NCBI RefSeq assembly: GCF_000716875.1
Contig: NZ_JNWQ01000005.1
Span: 62,001-126,000 of the forward strand
Direction of reading: 5' to 3'
DNA: 64,000 bases
Origin: Streptomyces novaecaesareae
GTDB taxonomy: Bacteria > Actinomycetota > Actinomycetes > Streptomycetales > Streptomycetaceae
Shown: piece after piece, positions 9,693-18,484 of the stretch
How positions within the stretch are numbered: position 1 is the first letter of the stretch
Layout of the letters: every line of letters starts with the position of its first letter
Translations under genes and position numbers: made by a program
The notes under the pieces: generated by a model
The model's database searches: none
Told to the model about the DNA's origin: nothing
The model's input: only the letters and a program-made list of their open reading frames with translations

Positions 9693-9730
9693 GTCGTTGT
9701 CCTCACGGTCGGTACGTCGCGGTGCGGGCG

Positions 9731-11065
9731 TCAGAGGGCGGCGAGCGGGGTGTCGGAGGCGGCGAGGTAGCCGCGGAGCATGGCGGTCAGTTCGGTGTGC
9801 AGGGCGTCGATCTGCCCGGGTGTGAAGAGGTCCGAGGCGTGGTCCCAGATCAGCAGCATTCCGGCGTCCTCCGTACGGGAGTTGACGGTGCGCCGGGCAT
9901 CGGGGATCAGCACCACGTCGAGGTCGAAGCGCGAGGTGCCGGTGTTGTAGCCCTCGTGGACGAAGACCTCCAGGCCGAGGGCGTCCAGCTGCGGCAGCGG
10001 CGCGTCGTGCGCGCTGAACATGACCCGGAAGAGCGGGTTGTCCAGGCCCGCGGCGGAGTGCGCGCCCAGCTCCCGGGCGAGGTCCTGGATCGGCACGCCC
10101 TGGTGCGGCAGCGAGCGGAACAGCACCTCGGTGACGTCGTCGACGGCCGTCAGCGCCGTGTCCGCCTGGTCCAGGCGCACCCGCAGCGGCACCGTGTTGA
10201 CGAACATCCCCACCGTCTCGGCGTGGCCGGGCGGCCGGTTGCCCACGGCGCTGCCGATCACCAGGTCGGTGCGGCCGCTGTGCCGGTGCAGCAGCTCGGC
10301 GAAGAGGGTGAGCAGGATCGAGAACGGGGTGTGGCCGTCCCGCCGGGCCACGGCCCGCAGCCGGTCGGCGAGTTCGGGCTCCAGCAGGTAGCGCAGCTGC
10401 TCGCCGTGCGGCACCTCGCGCACCCGCGCGCTGTCCACCAGGCCGGGCAGCGGCAGGTCGAAGGCCGCGCCCGCCAGGGTCTCCCGCCAGTAGGCCACCG
10501 CCTCCCGCTGGTGCCCGGGCTCGGCCTGCGCGGCCAGCTGCTCGCGGACGTGCTCGGCGTACGAGCGCGGCGTGGGCAGTGCGGCGGGCACACCGGTGGT
10601 CAGCTCGCGGTAGGTGGCGAAGACGTCCCGCAGGACCAGGCCGAACGACCAGCCGTCGTGCACCAGGTGGTGCTCGGTCTGGAGCAGGCGGTGGTGGTCG
10701 GGGCCGAGCGCCACGAGCGTCCAGCGCACCATGGGCGCGGCGGCGGTGTCGAACGGGTCGTCGTGCTGCTCGCGCCAGAGCGCCTCGAAGGCCGCCTCCT
10801 GGTCGGGCTCGCCCCGCAGGTCGACGGTGCGCCAGCGCAGGCCGCAGTCGTGGTTGACCCGTTGCAGGGGCGGGAAGCCGTCGGGCACCAGCTCCAGGCG
10901 GAAGCCCTCGTGGCGCTCCAGCACGGTAGCCAGGCTGCGGCGCAGCGCCGCCTCGTCCAGCGGTCCGCGCAGGTCGAGGGCGGCGGTGAAGTTGTACGCG
11001 CGGCTGTCGGGGAAGAGCTCCTCGTGCAGCCAGACGATCTCCTGCGAGCGGGAGAGCTCGAACAT
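9731..11065 (-). CDS. free-standing NRPS condensation protein
   Basis: The 444-aa protein is a single condensation domain without fused A or PCP. The catalytic HHxxxDG motif reads HHLVHDG at residues 132-138, with the catalytic histidine at 133. A second core motif region, VGMFVNTVPLR, is intact. The ATG at 11065 has a GAAAGGG site upstream. It should catalyse amide bond formation between an acyl or peptidyl thioester on one carrier and the amine on another. In this operon the probable partners are KS-AT-ACP or PCP1 as donor and PCP2 as acceptor. Free C proteins also occur in other dissociated systems, so an ester-forming role is possible. Confidence 0.88.
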   Translation of the reverse strand: MFELSRSQEIVWLHEELFPDSRAYNFTAALDLRGPLDEAALRRSLATVLERHEGFRLELVPDGFPPLQRVNHDCGLRWRTVDLRGEPDQEAAFEALWREQHDDPFDTAAAPMVRWTLVALGPDHHRLLQTEHHLVHDGWSFGLVLRDVFATYRELTTGVPAALPTPRSYAEHVREQLAAQAEPGHQREAVAYWRETLAGAAFDLPLPGLVDSARVREVPHGEQLRYLLEPELADRLRAVARRDGHTPFSILLTLFAELLHRHSGRTDLVIGSAVGNRPPGHAETVGMFVNTVPLRVRLDQADTALTAVDDVTEVLFRSLPHQGVPIQDLARELGAHSAAGLDNPLFRVMFSAHDAPLPQLDALGLEVFVHEGYNTGTSRFDLDVVLIPDARRTVNSRTEDAGMLLIWDHASDLFTPGQIDALHTELTAMLRGYLAASDTPLAAL

Positions 11066-11147
11066 GGACGGCCCTTTCAGAGCGGTTGGCGGGTTACGGC
11101 CGGGGCGGGTACGGCCGAAGCGGGTGCAGCCGGGGCAGGGGTACGGC

Positions 11148-12920
11148 TCAGCCGGCCGCAGGGGTGTCGGTGACGGTGTCGCGCAGCAGGAAGTCCAGGC
11201 CCTCGCCGTGCAGCCAGCGGTCGGCGAGCGCGCCGTACCCGGGCTGCTCCTGCTCGTCCTCGGCCAGGCGCCGCCGGGCGTCGGCGACGCGCTGGCGGGC
11301 GTCGGCGCAGTAGACGTCGGCGAGGTCCTGGCTCGGGCCGCTGCCCGAGGGGTCCAGGGCGGCGGCCCGGGCGAGCACGACGGACATCGTGAACAGTTCG
11401 GCGTTGACCTGGTTGAGCAGGATGAGGGTGTGCTCGCGGGCGAACAGCTCCTCCTGGTCGTGGTGGCGCTCGGCCAGGCCCCGGGCGACGGCCGCGTACT
11501 CCACCGCCTGCTCGGCGACGAAGCGCAGGTGCCCGCGGTTGCGCGGGGCCAGCGTCTCGGTCTGCCAGGGCCGACCGACGGGCTCGGCCGCCACCGGCAG
11601 CGGCTCGGGGTAGTGCCGGGAGAGGGCGCGCCGGGAGGCCCAGTGGTCCACCAGGAAGTCCACCCCGCCGGCCACCCTCAGCGCACGCGCGTCGCGGAAG
11701 TAGCGCTCCACCGGCAGCGGTTGAGCCCCGCGCCGGGCCTTGCTGCGCGCGGTCTCGTATCCTTCGGCGGCGAGCAGCGAGAGGGTGCGGTCGATGATCC
11801 GCCAGGCCGTCAGCGAGGTGATGTTCTTGGCGGCGGTCTGCTCCGGGTCGAGGTCGATGCCCGGGTGGGCGTCCTCCGCGAGCAGGCACCATTCGACGAC
11901 GCTCTCCATCGCGAAGACCTCGGCCAGGCCGGTCGCCACGATGCGCTGGATCTCCTCGTACTGCTCCAGGCCGCGCCCGGCCACCGACCGGCGCCGCACG
12001 AACTCGCGGCTCCAGTGCACGCTCAGGCGCCCGACCGCCAGGGCGGGCGCGGAGATCGGGTACATCCGTCCGCGCACGCTGATGCTGTGCAGGGCCGGGG
12101 CGAGCCGCCACTCCGCGTCGGGGGCCAGGCCCGCCGGGGCGAACACCCGGCTGTGCGGGACGAACACGCCGTCCAGGGTCAGCGCCGCGTTGGGCAGGCC
12201 CTTCAGGCCCAGGTACTCGTGCCAGGACTTGACGGCGAAGCCCGGGTCGGTGGTGTCCACGAAGAACAGCCGGATCGTCTCCCGGCCGCCCTCGCTCACG
12301 GTGGCGGAGACGCGCAGCAGCCGGGCGATCGGGCCGTTCTGGATGAACACCTTCTCGCCGGTGAGCAGGTAGCCGCGGCCGTCCCCGGTGGGCACGGCGG
12401 TGGTGGTGCGGGAGCGGTTGACCGCCCCGGCGGGCTCGGTGTCGGCGTCGCCGGAGATCGCGCCGTCCGCGAGCAGCCCCGCCAGTTCGGTCTTCAACTC
12501 GCCCTCCGCCAGCACCGGCAGGTAGGCGCCGGCGCCGAGGCCGAGGTGCACGGCCATCGCGTAGCAGGCCGTCACCGACCAGCTGGCGGCGGCCTGGATC
12601 ATCCGGAAGGCGTTCTGCGCGGACAGGCCGAGGCCGCCCTGTTCGGGGGCGTCCTGGAGGCGGAAGTAGCCGCGCTCGGCGCACTCCTGGTGGAAGTCCT
12701 TCGGCAGGGCGCCGCTGCGGTCGACCTCCTCCGGGTCGACGGCGGCCCGCAGGAAGGCCGTCAGCTCCGCCACGGCGGCGTCGCCCCGGGCCCGGTCGGC
12801 GGGGCTCTGCCGGGGGAAGGGGCTGATCAGGTCCCAGCGCAGCCGGCCGAGCTGGAGCTCGGCGAGGAAGCCGGTCGGGCCGGGGCCGGTGGCGTCGTTC
12901 GTCATCGCAGCGTTCGTCAT
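11148..12920 (-). CDS. acyl-CoA dehydrogenase-like flavoprotein lacking the usual catalytic glutamate
   Basis: The ~590-aa product has the acyl-CoA dehydrogenase fold plus a C-terminal helical extension, as in very-long-chain types. FAD-domain signatures include GYLLTGEKVFIQN and GLKGLPNAAL. In the C-terminal region RYFRDARALRVAGGVD aligns with the usual RDAR-(IYEGT) loop, so the catalytic Glu of medium-chain enzymes is Gly. The alternative helix position used by isovaleryl-CoA enzymes appears to be Ser. I start at ATG 12920 (GAAGG upstream). A GTG at 12932 that overlaps the thioesterase stop, and a further upstream reading, are less likely. In a biosynthetic operon it probably acts on a carrier-bound intermediate, perhaps in non-classical oxidation. 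Confidence 0.85.
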   Translation of the reverse strand: MTNAAMTNDATGPGPTGFLAELQLGRLRWDLISPFPRQSPADRARGDAAVAELTAFLRAAVDPEEVDRSGALPKDFHQECAERGYFRLQDAPEQGGLGLSAQNAFRMIQAAASWSVTACYAMAVHLGLGAGAYLPVLAEGELKTELAGLLADGAISGDADTEPAGAVNRSRTTTAVPTGDGRGYLLTGEKVFIQNGPIARLLRVSATVSEGGRETIRLFFVDTTDPGFAVKSWHEYLGLKGLPNAALTLDGVFVPHSRVFAPAGLAPDAEWRLAPALHSISVRGRMYPISAPALAVGRLSVHWSREFVRRRSVAGRGLEQYEEIQRIVATGLAEVFAMESVVEWCLLAEDAHPGIDLDPEQTAAKNITSLTAWRIIDRTLSLLAAEGYETARSKARRGAQPLPVERYFRDARALRVAGGVDFLVDHWASRRALSRHYPEPLPVAAEPVGRPWQTETLAPRNRGHLRFVAEQAVEYAAVARGLAERHHDQEELFAREHTLILLNQVNAELFTMSVVLARAAALDPSGSGPSQDLADVYCADARQRVADARRRLAEDEQEQPGYGALADRWLHGEGLDFLLRDTVTDTPAAG

Positions 12921-12928
12921 GGCAGCCT

Positions 12929-13729
12929 TCACAGGTGGTCGGGGGACGGGGTGACCGCGGTGGCCGGGGCGGCGGTGGCCGGGGTCAGCAGCACCCGGCG
13001 GAGGTGGTCGAGCAGGGCGGTCCGCTGCTCGCGGAGGTAGAAGTGGCCGCCGGGCAGCAGGTGCAGCCGCAGCGGGCCGTCGCTGTGCCGCTCCCAGGCG
13101 GCGAGGTCCTCGGGCGTCAGCCGGTCCTCGGTGCCGCCGAAGACGTGCAGGGGCAGGCCGAGCGGTGTGCCGGGCCGGTGGCGGTGGGTGTCGACGATCT
13201 CGAAGTCGGCCCGGTGCGGGGCCATCACGAGGGCCAGCAGCTCCGGGTCCTCGGTGAGTTCCTCGGGGAGCGAGCCGTACTGGCCCTGGATCGCGGCGAA
13301 CAGCTCCTGGTCGCCCAGGTGGTGCAGCGGCGGCAGTCGGCGGTGCAGGTGCGGGCCGGGGTGGGCGGAGAGCAGCAGGCACTCGGGCTGGGGCAGCCCC
13401 CGGTCGCGCAGGGCACGGGCCGTCTCGTAGGCGAGCAGGGCGCCGAGGCTGTGCCCGAAGAAGGCGAACGGGCCGTCGAAGGAGGCTTGTTCGACCAGGT
13501 CGGCGACCAGCGGTTCGACGGCGGTGTACGGCTCCTCGTCGACCCGCGAGCCCCGGCCGGGGAGTTGGAGGCCCCAGACCTCGACCTCGGGCAGCTCGTC
13601 GCCCCAGCGGACGAACTCGCCGACCGCCCCGCCGCTGTGCGCGAAGCAGTACAGCCGGATCGCGGCCTCGGGCCGCCGATGGCGGGTGACCAGCCAGCGC
13701 GGGGAGCCCGGGTTCGGGTGCTCAGACAT
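12929..13729 (-). CDS. type II thioesterase (alpha/beta hydrolase)
   Basis: The 266-aa protein belongs to the GrsT/RifR-type editing thioesterases of NRPS and PKS clusters. The nucleophile is Ser94 in GHSLGAL and the late histidine lies in LLPGGHFYL near residue 236. N-terminal CFAHSGG matches the family's oxyanion region. Such enzymes remove mis-primed or stalled acyl groups from carrier domains. Because the cluster has no cis-thioesterase, a product-release role is also possible. The start overlaps the end of the exporter gene by a few bases, so the two genes are probably translationally coupled. Confidence 0.92.
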   Translation of the reverse strand: MSEHPNPGSPRWLVTRHRRPEAAIRLYCFAHSGGAVGEFVRWGDELPEVEVWGLQLPGRGSRVDEEPYTAVEPLVADLVEQASFDGPFAFFGHSLGALLAYETARALRDRGLPQPECLLLSAHPGPHLHRRLPPLHHLGDQELFAAIQGQYGSLPEELTEDPELLALVMAPHRADFEIVDTHRHRPGTPLGLPLHVFGGTEDRLTPEDLAAWERHSDGPLRLHLLPGGHFYLREQRTALLDHLRRVLLTPATAAPATAVTPSPDHL

Positions 13730-15116
13730 GCTGGTCCTCCTTGGTGGGGCCGTCGGCCTTGGTGGGGCCGCCGGCGTGGGCCGCGGGGCCGGCCTGGGCG
13801 GGGTCGGTCGCAGCGGGCTCGGTCGCAGCGGGCTCGGTCGCCACGGGGTCGGTCGCCACGGCGGCGGGCAGGTCGCGCAGGGCGCGCACGGCCGGGGTCA
13901 GCAGCGGCAGCCCGGCCAGGACGGCCCCCGCCCCGGCGAGCCAGAGCACCCCGCGCAGCCCGAGCGGGCCGGCCAGCGCGCCGCCGAGGAAGGTGCCGAG
14001 CGGGATCACCCCCCAGACCACGAACCGCAGCGTCGCGGTCATCCGCCCGCGCAGTTCGGCGGGGGTGACGGCCTGCCGGAGGCTGACCTGGTTGACGTTG
14101 AACACGGCGGCGCACAGCCCGGACAGCGCCATCGCCGCGCCCAGCACCGGGAGCGCGGTGGCGGGCCCGGCCAGCGGCAGCAACAGGAGGGCCAGCCCCA
14201 TCGCGACGGTGGCGCCGAGCAGCGCGGAGCCGACGCCCCAGCGCCGTACGACCCGGCCGTTGACGGCGGCGCCGAGCAGCACGCCCGCATTGGCCACGGC
14301 CAGCACTCCGCCCAACTCCCCGGGGGAGAGCTGGAGTTCGCGGACGCAGTAGAGCACGAGCACGGCCTGGACCATTCCGAACAGGCCGAACAGGTTGCCG
14401 ATCCCGGCACTCAGCGCGATCGGCCGCAGCAGCGGGTGCCGGAAGACGTACCCGAGCCCCTCCCGGATCTCGGCGATCAGGCCCGGGCCGGCGCCCCGCC
14501 GCGGCTTCTCCTCGTCCACCCGTACGGCGAGCAGCAGCAGCCCGGAGACGGCGTAGCCGACCGCGTTGGCCGCCACCGCGACCGGCGCACCGACCAGCTG
14601 GGCGAGCAGGCCGCCCGCGCTCGGCCCGGCCAACTGGCCGGACGTCTGGGCCAGTTGGAGCTTGGTATTGCCCTCCACCAGGCGCTCCTCCCCGATCAGG
14701 GCGGGGAGGAAGGACTGCGCGGCCAGATCGAAGAAGACGGTGAGCACACCGATCACCGCGGCCACCGGAAAGAGCAGCCACAGCTGCAGCACGCCGAACC
14801 AGGCGGCCAGCGGCACGGCCAGCAGCACGGCGAAGCGCGCCAGGTCCGCCACCACCATCACGGGCCGGCGGCGCAGCCGGTCGACCCAGGCCCCGGCCGG
14901 CAGGCCGATCACCAGGAACGGCAGGTACTGCACGGCCGCCAGCAGGCCGACCTGGAAGGCACTCGCGTGCAGCACCGTCACCGCCGTGAGCGGCAGGGCG
15001 AGTTCGGTGATCTGCGCACCCAGCACGCTCACCGCCTGCGCGCCCCAGAGCTTGCGGAAGCCGGGGTGGCGCCAGAGACCGGGCGCCACCCCGCCACCGG
15101 AGGCCGGAGCGGTCAT
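13722..15116 (-). CDS. MFS exporter of the biosynthetic operon
   Basis: This 464-aa integral membrane protein has about 12 hydrophobic segments of the major facilitator superfamily, of the kind usually annotated as actinobacterial enterobactin-type or drug exporters (begins after MTAPASGGG with LWRHPGFRKLWG). The ATG at 15116 overlaps the MbtH-like stop (ATGA), which rejects a longer upstream reading. The cytoplasmic C-terminal tail is built of Val-Ala-Thr-Asp/Glu-Pro repeats encoded by a 15-bp tandem array. Its place within the operon points to export of, or self-resistance to, the product. Confidence 0.88.
   Translation of the reverse strand: MTAPASGGGVAPGLWRHPGFRKLWGAQAVSVLGAQITELALPLTAVTVLHASAFQVGLLAAVQYLPFLVIGLPAGAWVDRLRRRPVMVVADLARFAVLLAVPLAAWFGVLQLWLLFPVAAVIGVLTVFFDLAAQSFLPALIGEERLVEGNTKLQLAQTSGQLAGPSAGGLLAQLVGAPVAVAANAVGYAVSGLLLLAVRVDEEKPRRGAGPGLIAEIREGLGYVFRHPLLRPIALSAGIGNLFGLFGMVQAVLVLYCVRELQLSPGELGGVLAVANAGVLLGAAVNGRVVRRWGVGSALLGATVAMGLALLLLPLAGPATALPVLGAAMALSGLCAAVFNVNQVSLRQAVTPAELRGRMTATLRFVVWGVIPLGTFLGGALAGPLGLRGVLWLAGAGAVLAGLPLLTPAVRALRDLPAAVATDPVATEPAATEPAATDPAQAGPAAHAGGPTKADGPTKEDQHV
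13802..13861. repeat. four 15-bp tandem repeats in the exporter tail
   Basis: Four 15-bp units, each containing CTCGGTCGC or GGTCGGTCGC, lie at 13802-13816, 13817-13831, 13832-13846 and 13847-13861. They are in frame with the exporter and encode repeated (V/A)AT(D/E)P-type residues near its C terminus, so copy-number change would not break the gene. Confidence 0.75.
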
Positions 15117-15316
15117 CGCCCGGCCCGCTCGCGCACGCTCAGCGGGCGCAGGTCGCTCCACAGCTCGCCGATCCTGGCCAGGCACTCCGCCCGGGAGCCC
15201 TTCGCGTCCTCGCCCGCCCAGCCGGGCGGAAGCTCCCGGCCCGCCGGCCAGAGCGAGTACTGCCCCTCGGTGTTGCGGACGACCTGGTACTCCCGGCCGT
15301 CGTCGTCCTCGAACAT
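15113..15316 (-). CDS. MbtH-like protein
   Basis: The 67-aa protein is a member of the MbtH family, small chaperone-like partners that bind NRPS adenylation domains and are often required for their folding or activity. Recognisable features are the N-terminal EDDDGREYQVV, the SLWPAGRELPPGW core with its conserved tryptophans and the Asp/Arg-rich C-terminal helix. A GAGGGAG site precedes the ATG. Its likely clients are the two A domains of this operon. It is separated from the PKS gene by a 114-bp gap filled with direct repeats and is coupled to the exporter. Confidence 0.95.
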   Translation of the reverse strand: MFEDDDGREYQVVRNTEGQYSLWPAGRELPPGWAGEDAKGSRAECLARIGELWSDLRPLSVRERAGR

Positions 15317-15340
15317 GCTTCTCCCTCGGTGTCGTCGGCG

Positions 15341-15428
15341 GTCACGCGGACCGGTGCGGTCAGGTGGACCGATGCGTCAGGTGGACCGATGCGGGTCGCT
15401 CGGACCGGTGCGGTCACGCGGACCGGTG
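15341..15428. repeat. five imperfect 16-19-bp direct repeats between PKS and MbtH genes
   Basis: Five units starting GTCA or GTCG and containing the core GGACCGRTG lie at 15341-15358, 15359-15375, 15376-15394, 15395-15412 and 15413-15428. They fill most of the only sizeable gap inside the operon (15317-15430), directly after the PKS stop codon. They could be an activator array for an internal promoter, an mRNA element, or slippage repeats. Confidence 0.75.
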
Positions 15429-15430
15429 GT

Positions 15431-18400
15431 TCAGGCCTGCTCGGCGGTCAGCAGCCGGGCCAGGCGGGCGGGGGTGGGCGCGCCGAAGAGCTGTTTGACG
15501 CTCACCCGCACCCCGAACTCGGCGCGGACGGCCGAGGCGAGCTGCACGGCGATCAGCGAGTCACCGCCCAGCTCGAAGAAGTGGCCCTGCGGGCCGACCG
15601 CCGCCAGTCCGAGGACCTGGGCGAACAGTCGGGCCAGCCGCTCCTCGGGGCTCCCCCCGCCCGGCGCCCTCCGCTCGGCGCCCTCAGCGCCCTCGGCGGT
15701 CACCGTCCGGGCCGAGCCGCCGTCCGCCGGGCCGCCGTCCGCGCCACCGGCCGGTACACCGACCGAAGCAGCCGGGGCGGCCGCCGCGGCGTCGCCGGGC
15801 AGCGGCGAGTGGCGGTCCCGGCTGAACGGGTAGGTCGGCAGCGGCGTCCGCCACGGCTCCCGGGCGCCCCGCAGGGCCTCCCAGGAGAGCTGCGCGCCCG
15901 CGCTCCACAGCCGCCCGGCGGCCGTCAGGGCCGTCCGCAGGGCGGTCTCGCCGTCGGCCGGGTGCGGCAGGCTCGGGATCGCCGACTGCCCTTCGCCGCG
16001 GGCCGGGTGGCGTCGGGCCAGGCCGGTCAGCGTCCGCCCGGGGCCGACTTCGAGCAGGATCCGGCCCGGCTCGGCGAGCAGCGTGGTGAGCGTGTCGGAG
16101 AAGCGGACGGCCTCGCGCATGTGGGCGGTCCAGTACCCGACCGTCGGTGCCCGGTCGGCGGGCACCCAGCCGCCGGTGGTGTCACTGGCCCAGGGCAGGG
16201 TCGGCGGCCGGAGCTCGATCCGGGCCAGCGCCTCGGCGAACTCCGCGAGGATGGGCTCGACCACCGCGCTGTGTCCCGCCGCCGCGATGTGCAGCAGCCG
16301 GGCGTCCACTCCCTCGGCGGTGAGCCGCTCCAGCAGTCGCCGGACGGCCGGTTCGGGACCGGAGAGCACGCACTGCTCGGGCCCGTTGACGGCCGCCAAC
16401 TCGATTCCGTCACCGGAGAGTTCGCCGGGGAGTTCACCGTGGAGTCCGCCGTGGAGTCCGCCGAGGAGTTCGCCGACCGCCGACTCGGCGAGCGGCACCG
16501 CCAGCATCGCCCCGGCGGGCAGCGTGCCCAGCAGTCGGCCGCGCTCCGCGACGAGCAGCAGGGCCTCCGGCAGCGTCATGACGCCGGCCACACAGGCGGC
16601 CACGAAGGCACCGAGGCTGTGCCCGGCGACGGCCGTCGGCCGGATCCCCCAGTGCTGCCACAGCTCGGCGAGCGCGTACTCCACGACGAAGACGGCGGGT
16701 TGGGCGATGCCCATGTCCCGCAGGGCTTCCCGGGCGGCCGCCGTCTGCTCCTCCCCCACCGGGTGCAGCACCTCCCGCAGGTCCCGTCCGAGCACCCCGG
16801 CGAGCAGTGCGCAGCACTCGTCCACCTTGGCCCGGAAGACCGGCTCCTGCTCGTACAGCTCCCGGCCCATGCCGATGTGCTGCCCGCCCTGCCCGGGGAA
16901 GACGAAGGCCACCTGGGGTTCGCCGGTGGCCCGCCCGGCCGGGGTCGTGGTGTCGAGCAGCTGCTCCACAGCCTCGCGGTGGTCGTTCGCGACGGCGAAG
17001 CGGCGGTGCTCGAAGGCGCGGCGGCCGGCCTGGAGCGTCCAGGCCGCGTCGGCCAACGGCCGCTCACCGGTGCGCTGCAGGTGTTCGGCGAGCCGGGTGG
17101 CCGAGGCGGCCAGGGCGGGGGCCGTCCGGGCGGAGAGCACCAGCAGCTCCGGGCGCGGCGCGGCCTGTGCGCGGGCCCGGGCCGGCGGCTGCTCGACCAC
17201 CACGTGGGCGTTGGTGCCGCCGATGCCGAAGGAGCTGACCCCGGCCCGGCGCGGGTGCCCGGTCGGCTGCCAGTCGTACAGTTCGGCGTTGACCACGAAC
17301 GGGCTGTCGGCGAACGGGATTTCGGGGTTGGGCCGGCTCCAGTGCAGGCTCGCCGGGATGAGCCCGTGCTCGACGGTCAGGACGGCCTTGATGAAGCCCG
17401 CCACGCCGGCGGCGGCGTCGGTGTGCCCGATGTTGGTCTTGACCGAGCCGATCCGGCAGTAGCCGCGCCGGTCGGTGCCGTGGCGGAACGCGGCGGTGAG
17501 GGCGGCGAGTTCGATCGGGTCGCCGAGCGGGGTGGCGGTGCCGTGCGCCTCGACGTAGCCGATGGTCGCGGGGTCGATCTCGGCCACCAGGTGCGCGGCG
17601 CGGATCACCTCGGACTGCCCGGTGACGCCGGGGGCGGTGAAGCCGACCTTGTCCGGGCCGTCGTTGTTGACGGCGGTGCCGCGGACCACGGCGTGGATGT
17701 GATCGCCGTCCGCGAGGGCCTCGGCGAGGCGCTTGAGCACGACGATGCCGACGCCGTTGGCGCCGACCGTGCCGCGGGCCTGCGCGTCGAAGGCCCGGCA
17801 GTGGCCGTCCGGCGAGATGACCCCGCCCTCGGTGTACTCGCCGAAGCGCAGCGGCACGTGCACCGAGGCCCCGCCCGCCAGCGCGAGGTCGCACTCCCCC
17901 GCCAGCAGCGCCTGCGCCGCGACGTGGATCGCGACCAGCGAGGTGGAGCAGGCCGTCTGCACGGTGATCGCGGGCCCGGTGAGCCCGAGCTTGTGAGCGA
18001 CTCGTGAGGTCAGGAAGTCGATGCCGGTAGCCAGCCTCAGCTGCCACTCGCTGACCGGCCCGAGGCTCGCCCGGTGGGCCAGCAGGGTGTCGAGGTAGGC
18101 GGTCTGGCTGCTGCCGGCGTAGACGCCGATCGCGCCCTCGCACGCCTTGGCGTCGTAGCCCGCCGCCTCCAGGGCCTCCCAGGCGCACTGCAGGAAGAGC
18201 CGCTGCTGGGGGTCGAGGATCAGGGCCTCGCGGGGTGAGTAGCCGAAGAAGGCGGCGTCGAACTCCTCGGCCCCGTCGAGGAGTCCGAGGGCGGGCGTGT
18301 ACTCGGGGGTCTGCGGCGCGGCCCCGGGGAAGCGGGTGATCGACTCCTGCCCCTTGAGCAGGTTGCTCCAGTACTCCGCCACGGACCGCGCCCCGGGGAA

Positions 18401-18484
18401 GCGCCCGGCCATCCCGACCACGGCCAGGTAGGGGCCGTCCGGATCGGGCTGCTCGACGGCGTCCGTCGTACCGACCGCGCTCAT
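15431..18484 (-). CDS. minimal type I PKS module KS-AT-ACP
   Basis: This 1017-aa protein is one non-reducing polyketide module. The ketosynthase has Cys179 (TACSTS), His314 (EAHGTATPLGD) and His354 (NIGHTDAAAG). The acyltransferase nucleophile is Ser623 in GHSLGAF, where the usual Glu after GHSxG is Ala, and the downstream specificity motif reads AAGHS instead of HAFHS or YASHS. The ACP serine is ~976 in LGGDSL. No KR, DH, ER or MT is present, so a beta-keto product is expected. The ATG overlaps the stop of the preceding A-PCP gene, which implies that aminoacyl-PCP1 is the starter. The extender unit cannot be called safely. Confidence 0.93.
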   Translation of the reverse strand: MSAVGTTDAVEQPDPDGPYLAVVGMAGRFPGARSVAEYWSNLLKGQESITRFPGAAPQTPEYTPALGLLDGAEEFDAAFFGYSPREALILDPQQRLFLQCAWEALEAAGYDAKACEGAIGVYAGSSQTAYLDTLLAHRASLGPVSEWQLRLATGIDFLTSRVAHKLGLTGPAITVQTACSTSLVAIHVAAQALLAGECDLALAGGASVHVPLRFGEYTEGGVISPDGHCRAFDAQARGTVGANGVGIVVLKRLAEALADGDHIHAVVRGTAVNNDGPDKVGFTAPGVTGQSEVIRAAHLVAEIDPATIGYVEAHGTATPLGDPIELAALTAAFRHGTDRRGYCRIGSVKTNIGHTDAAAGVAGFIKAVLTVEHGLIPASLHWSRPNPEIPFADSPFVVNAELYDWQPTGHPRRAGVSSFGIGGTNAHVVVEQPPARARAQAAPRPELLVLSARTAPALAASATRLAEHLQRTGERPLADAAWTLQAGRRAFEHRRFAVANDHREAVEQLLDTTTPAGRATGEPQVAFVFPGQGGQHIGMGRELYEQEPVFRAKVDECCALLAGVLGRDLREVLHPVGEEQTAAAREALRDMGIAQPAVFVVEYALAELWQHWGIRPTAVAGHSLGAFVAACVAGVMTLPEALLLVAERGRLLGTLPAGAMLAVPLAESAVGELLGGLHGGLHGELPGELSGDGIELAAVNGPEQCVLSGPEPAVRRLLERLTAEGVDARLLHIAAAGHSAVVEPILAEFAEALARIELRPPTLPWASDTTGGWVPADRAPTVGYWTAHMREAVRFSDTLTTLLAEPGRILLEVGPGRTLTGLARRHPARGEGQSAIPSLPHPADGETALRTALTAAGRLWSAGAQLSWEALRGAREPWRTPLPTYPFSRDRHSPLPGDAAAAAPAASVGVPAGGADGGPADGGSARTVTAEGAEGAERRAPGGGSPEERLARLFAQVLGLAAVGPQGHFFELGGDSLIAVQLASAVRAEFGVRVSVKQLFGAPTPARLARLLTAEQA

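Noticed and set aside
12921..13382. N-terminal extension of the ACAD-like protein to 744 residues
   Set aside because: The extra part is Pro/Arg-rich, overlaps the thioesterase gene in another frame and lacks homology; ATG 12920 with GAAGG is better.
15341..15428. CRISPR-like array
   Set aside because: Units are contiguous with no spacers, imperfect, and no cas genes are present.
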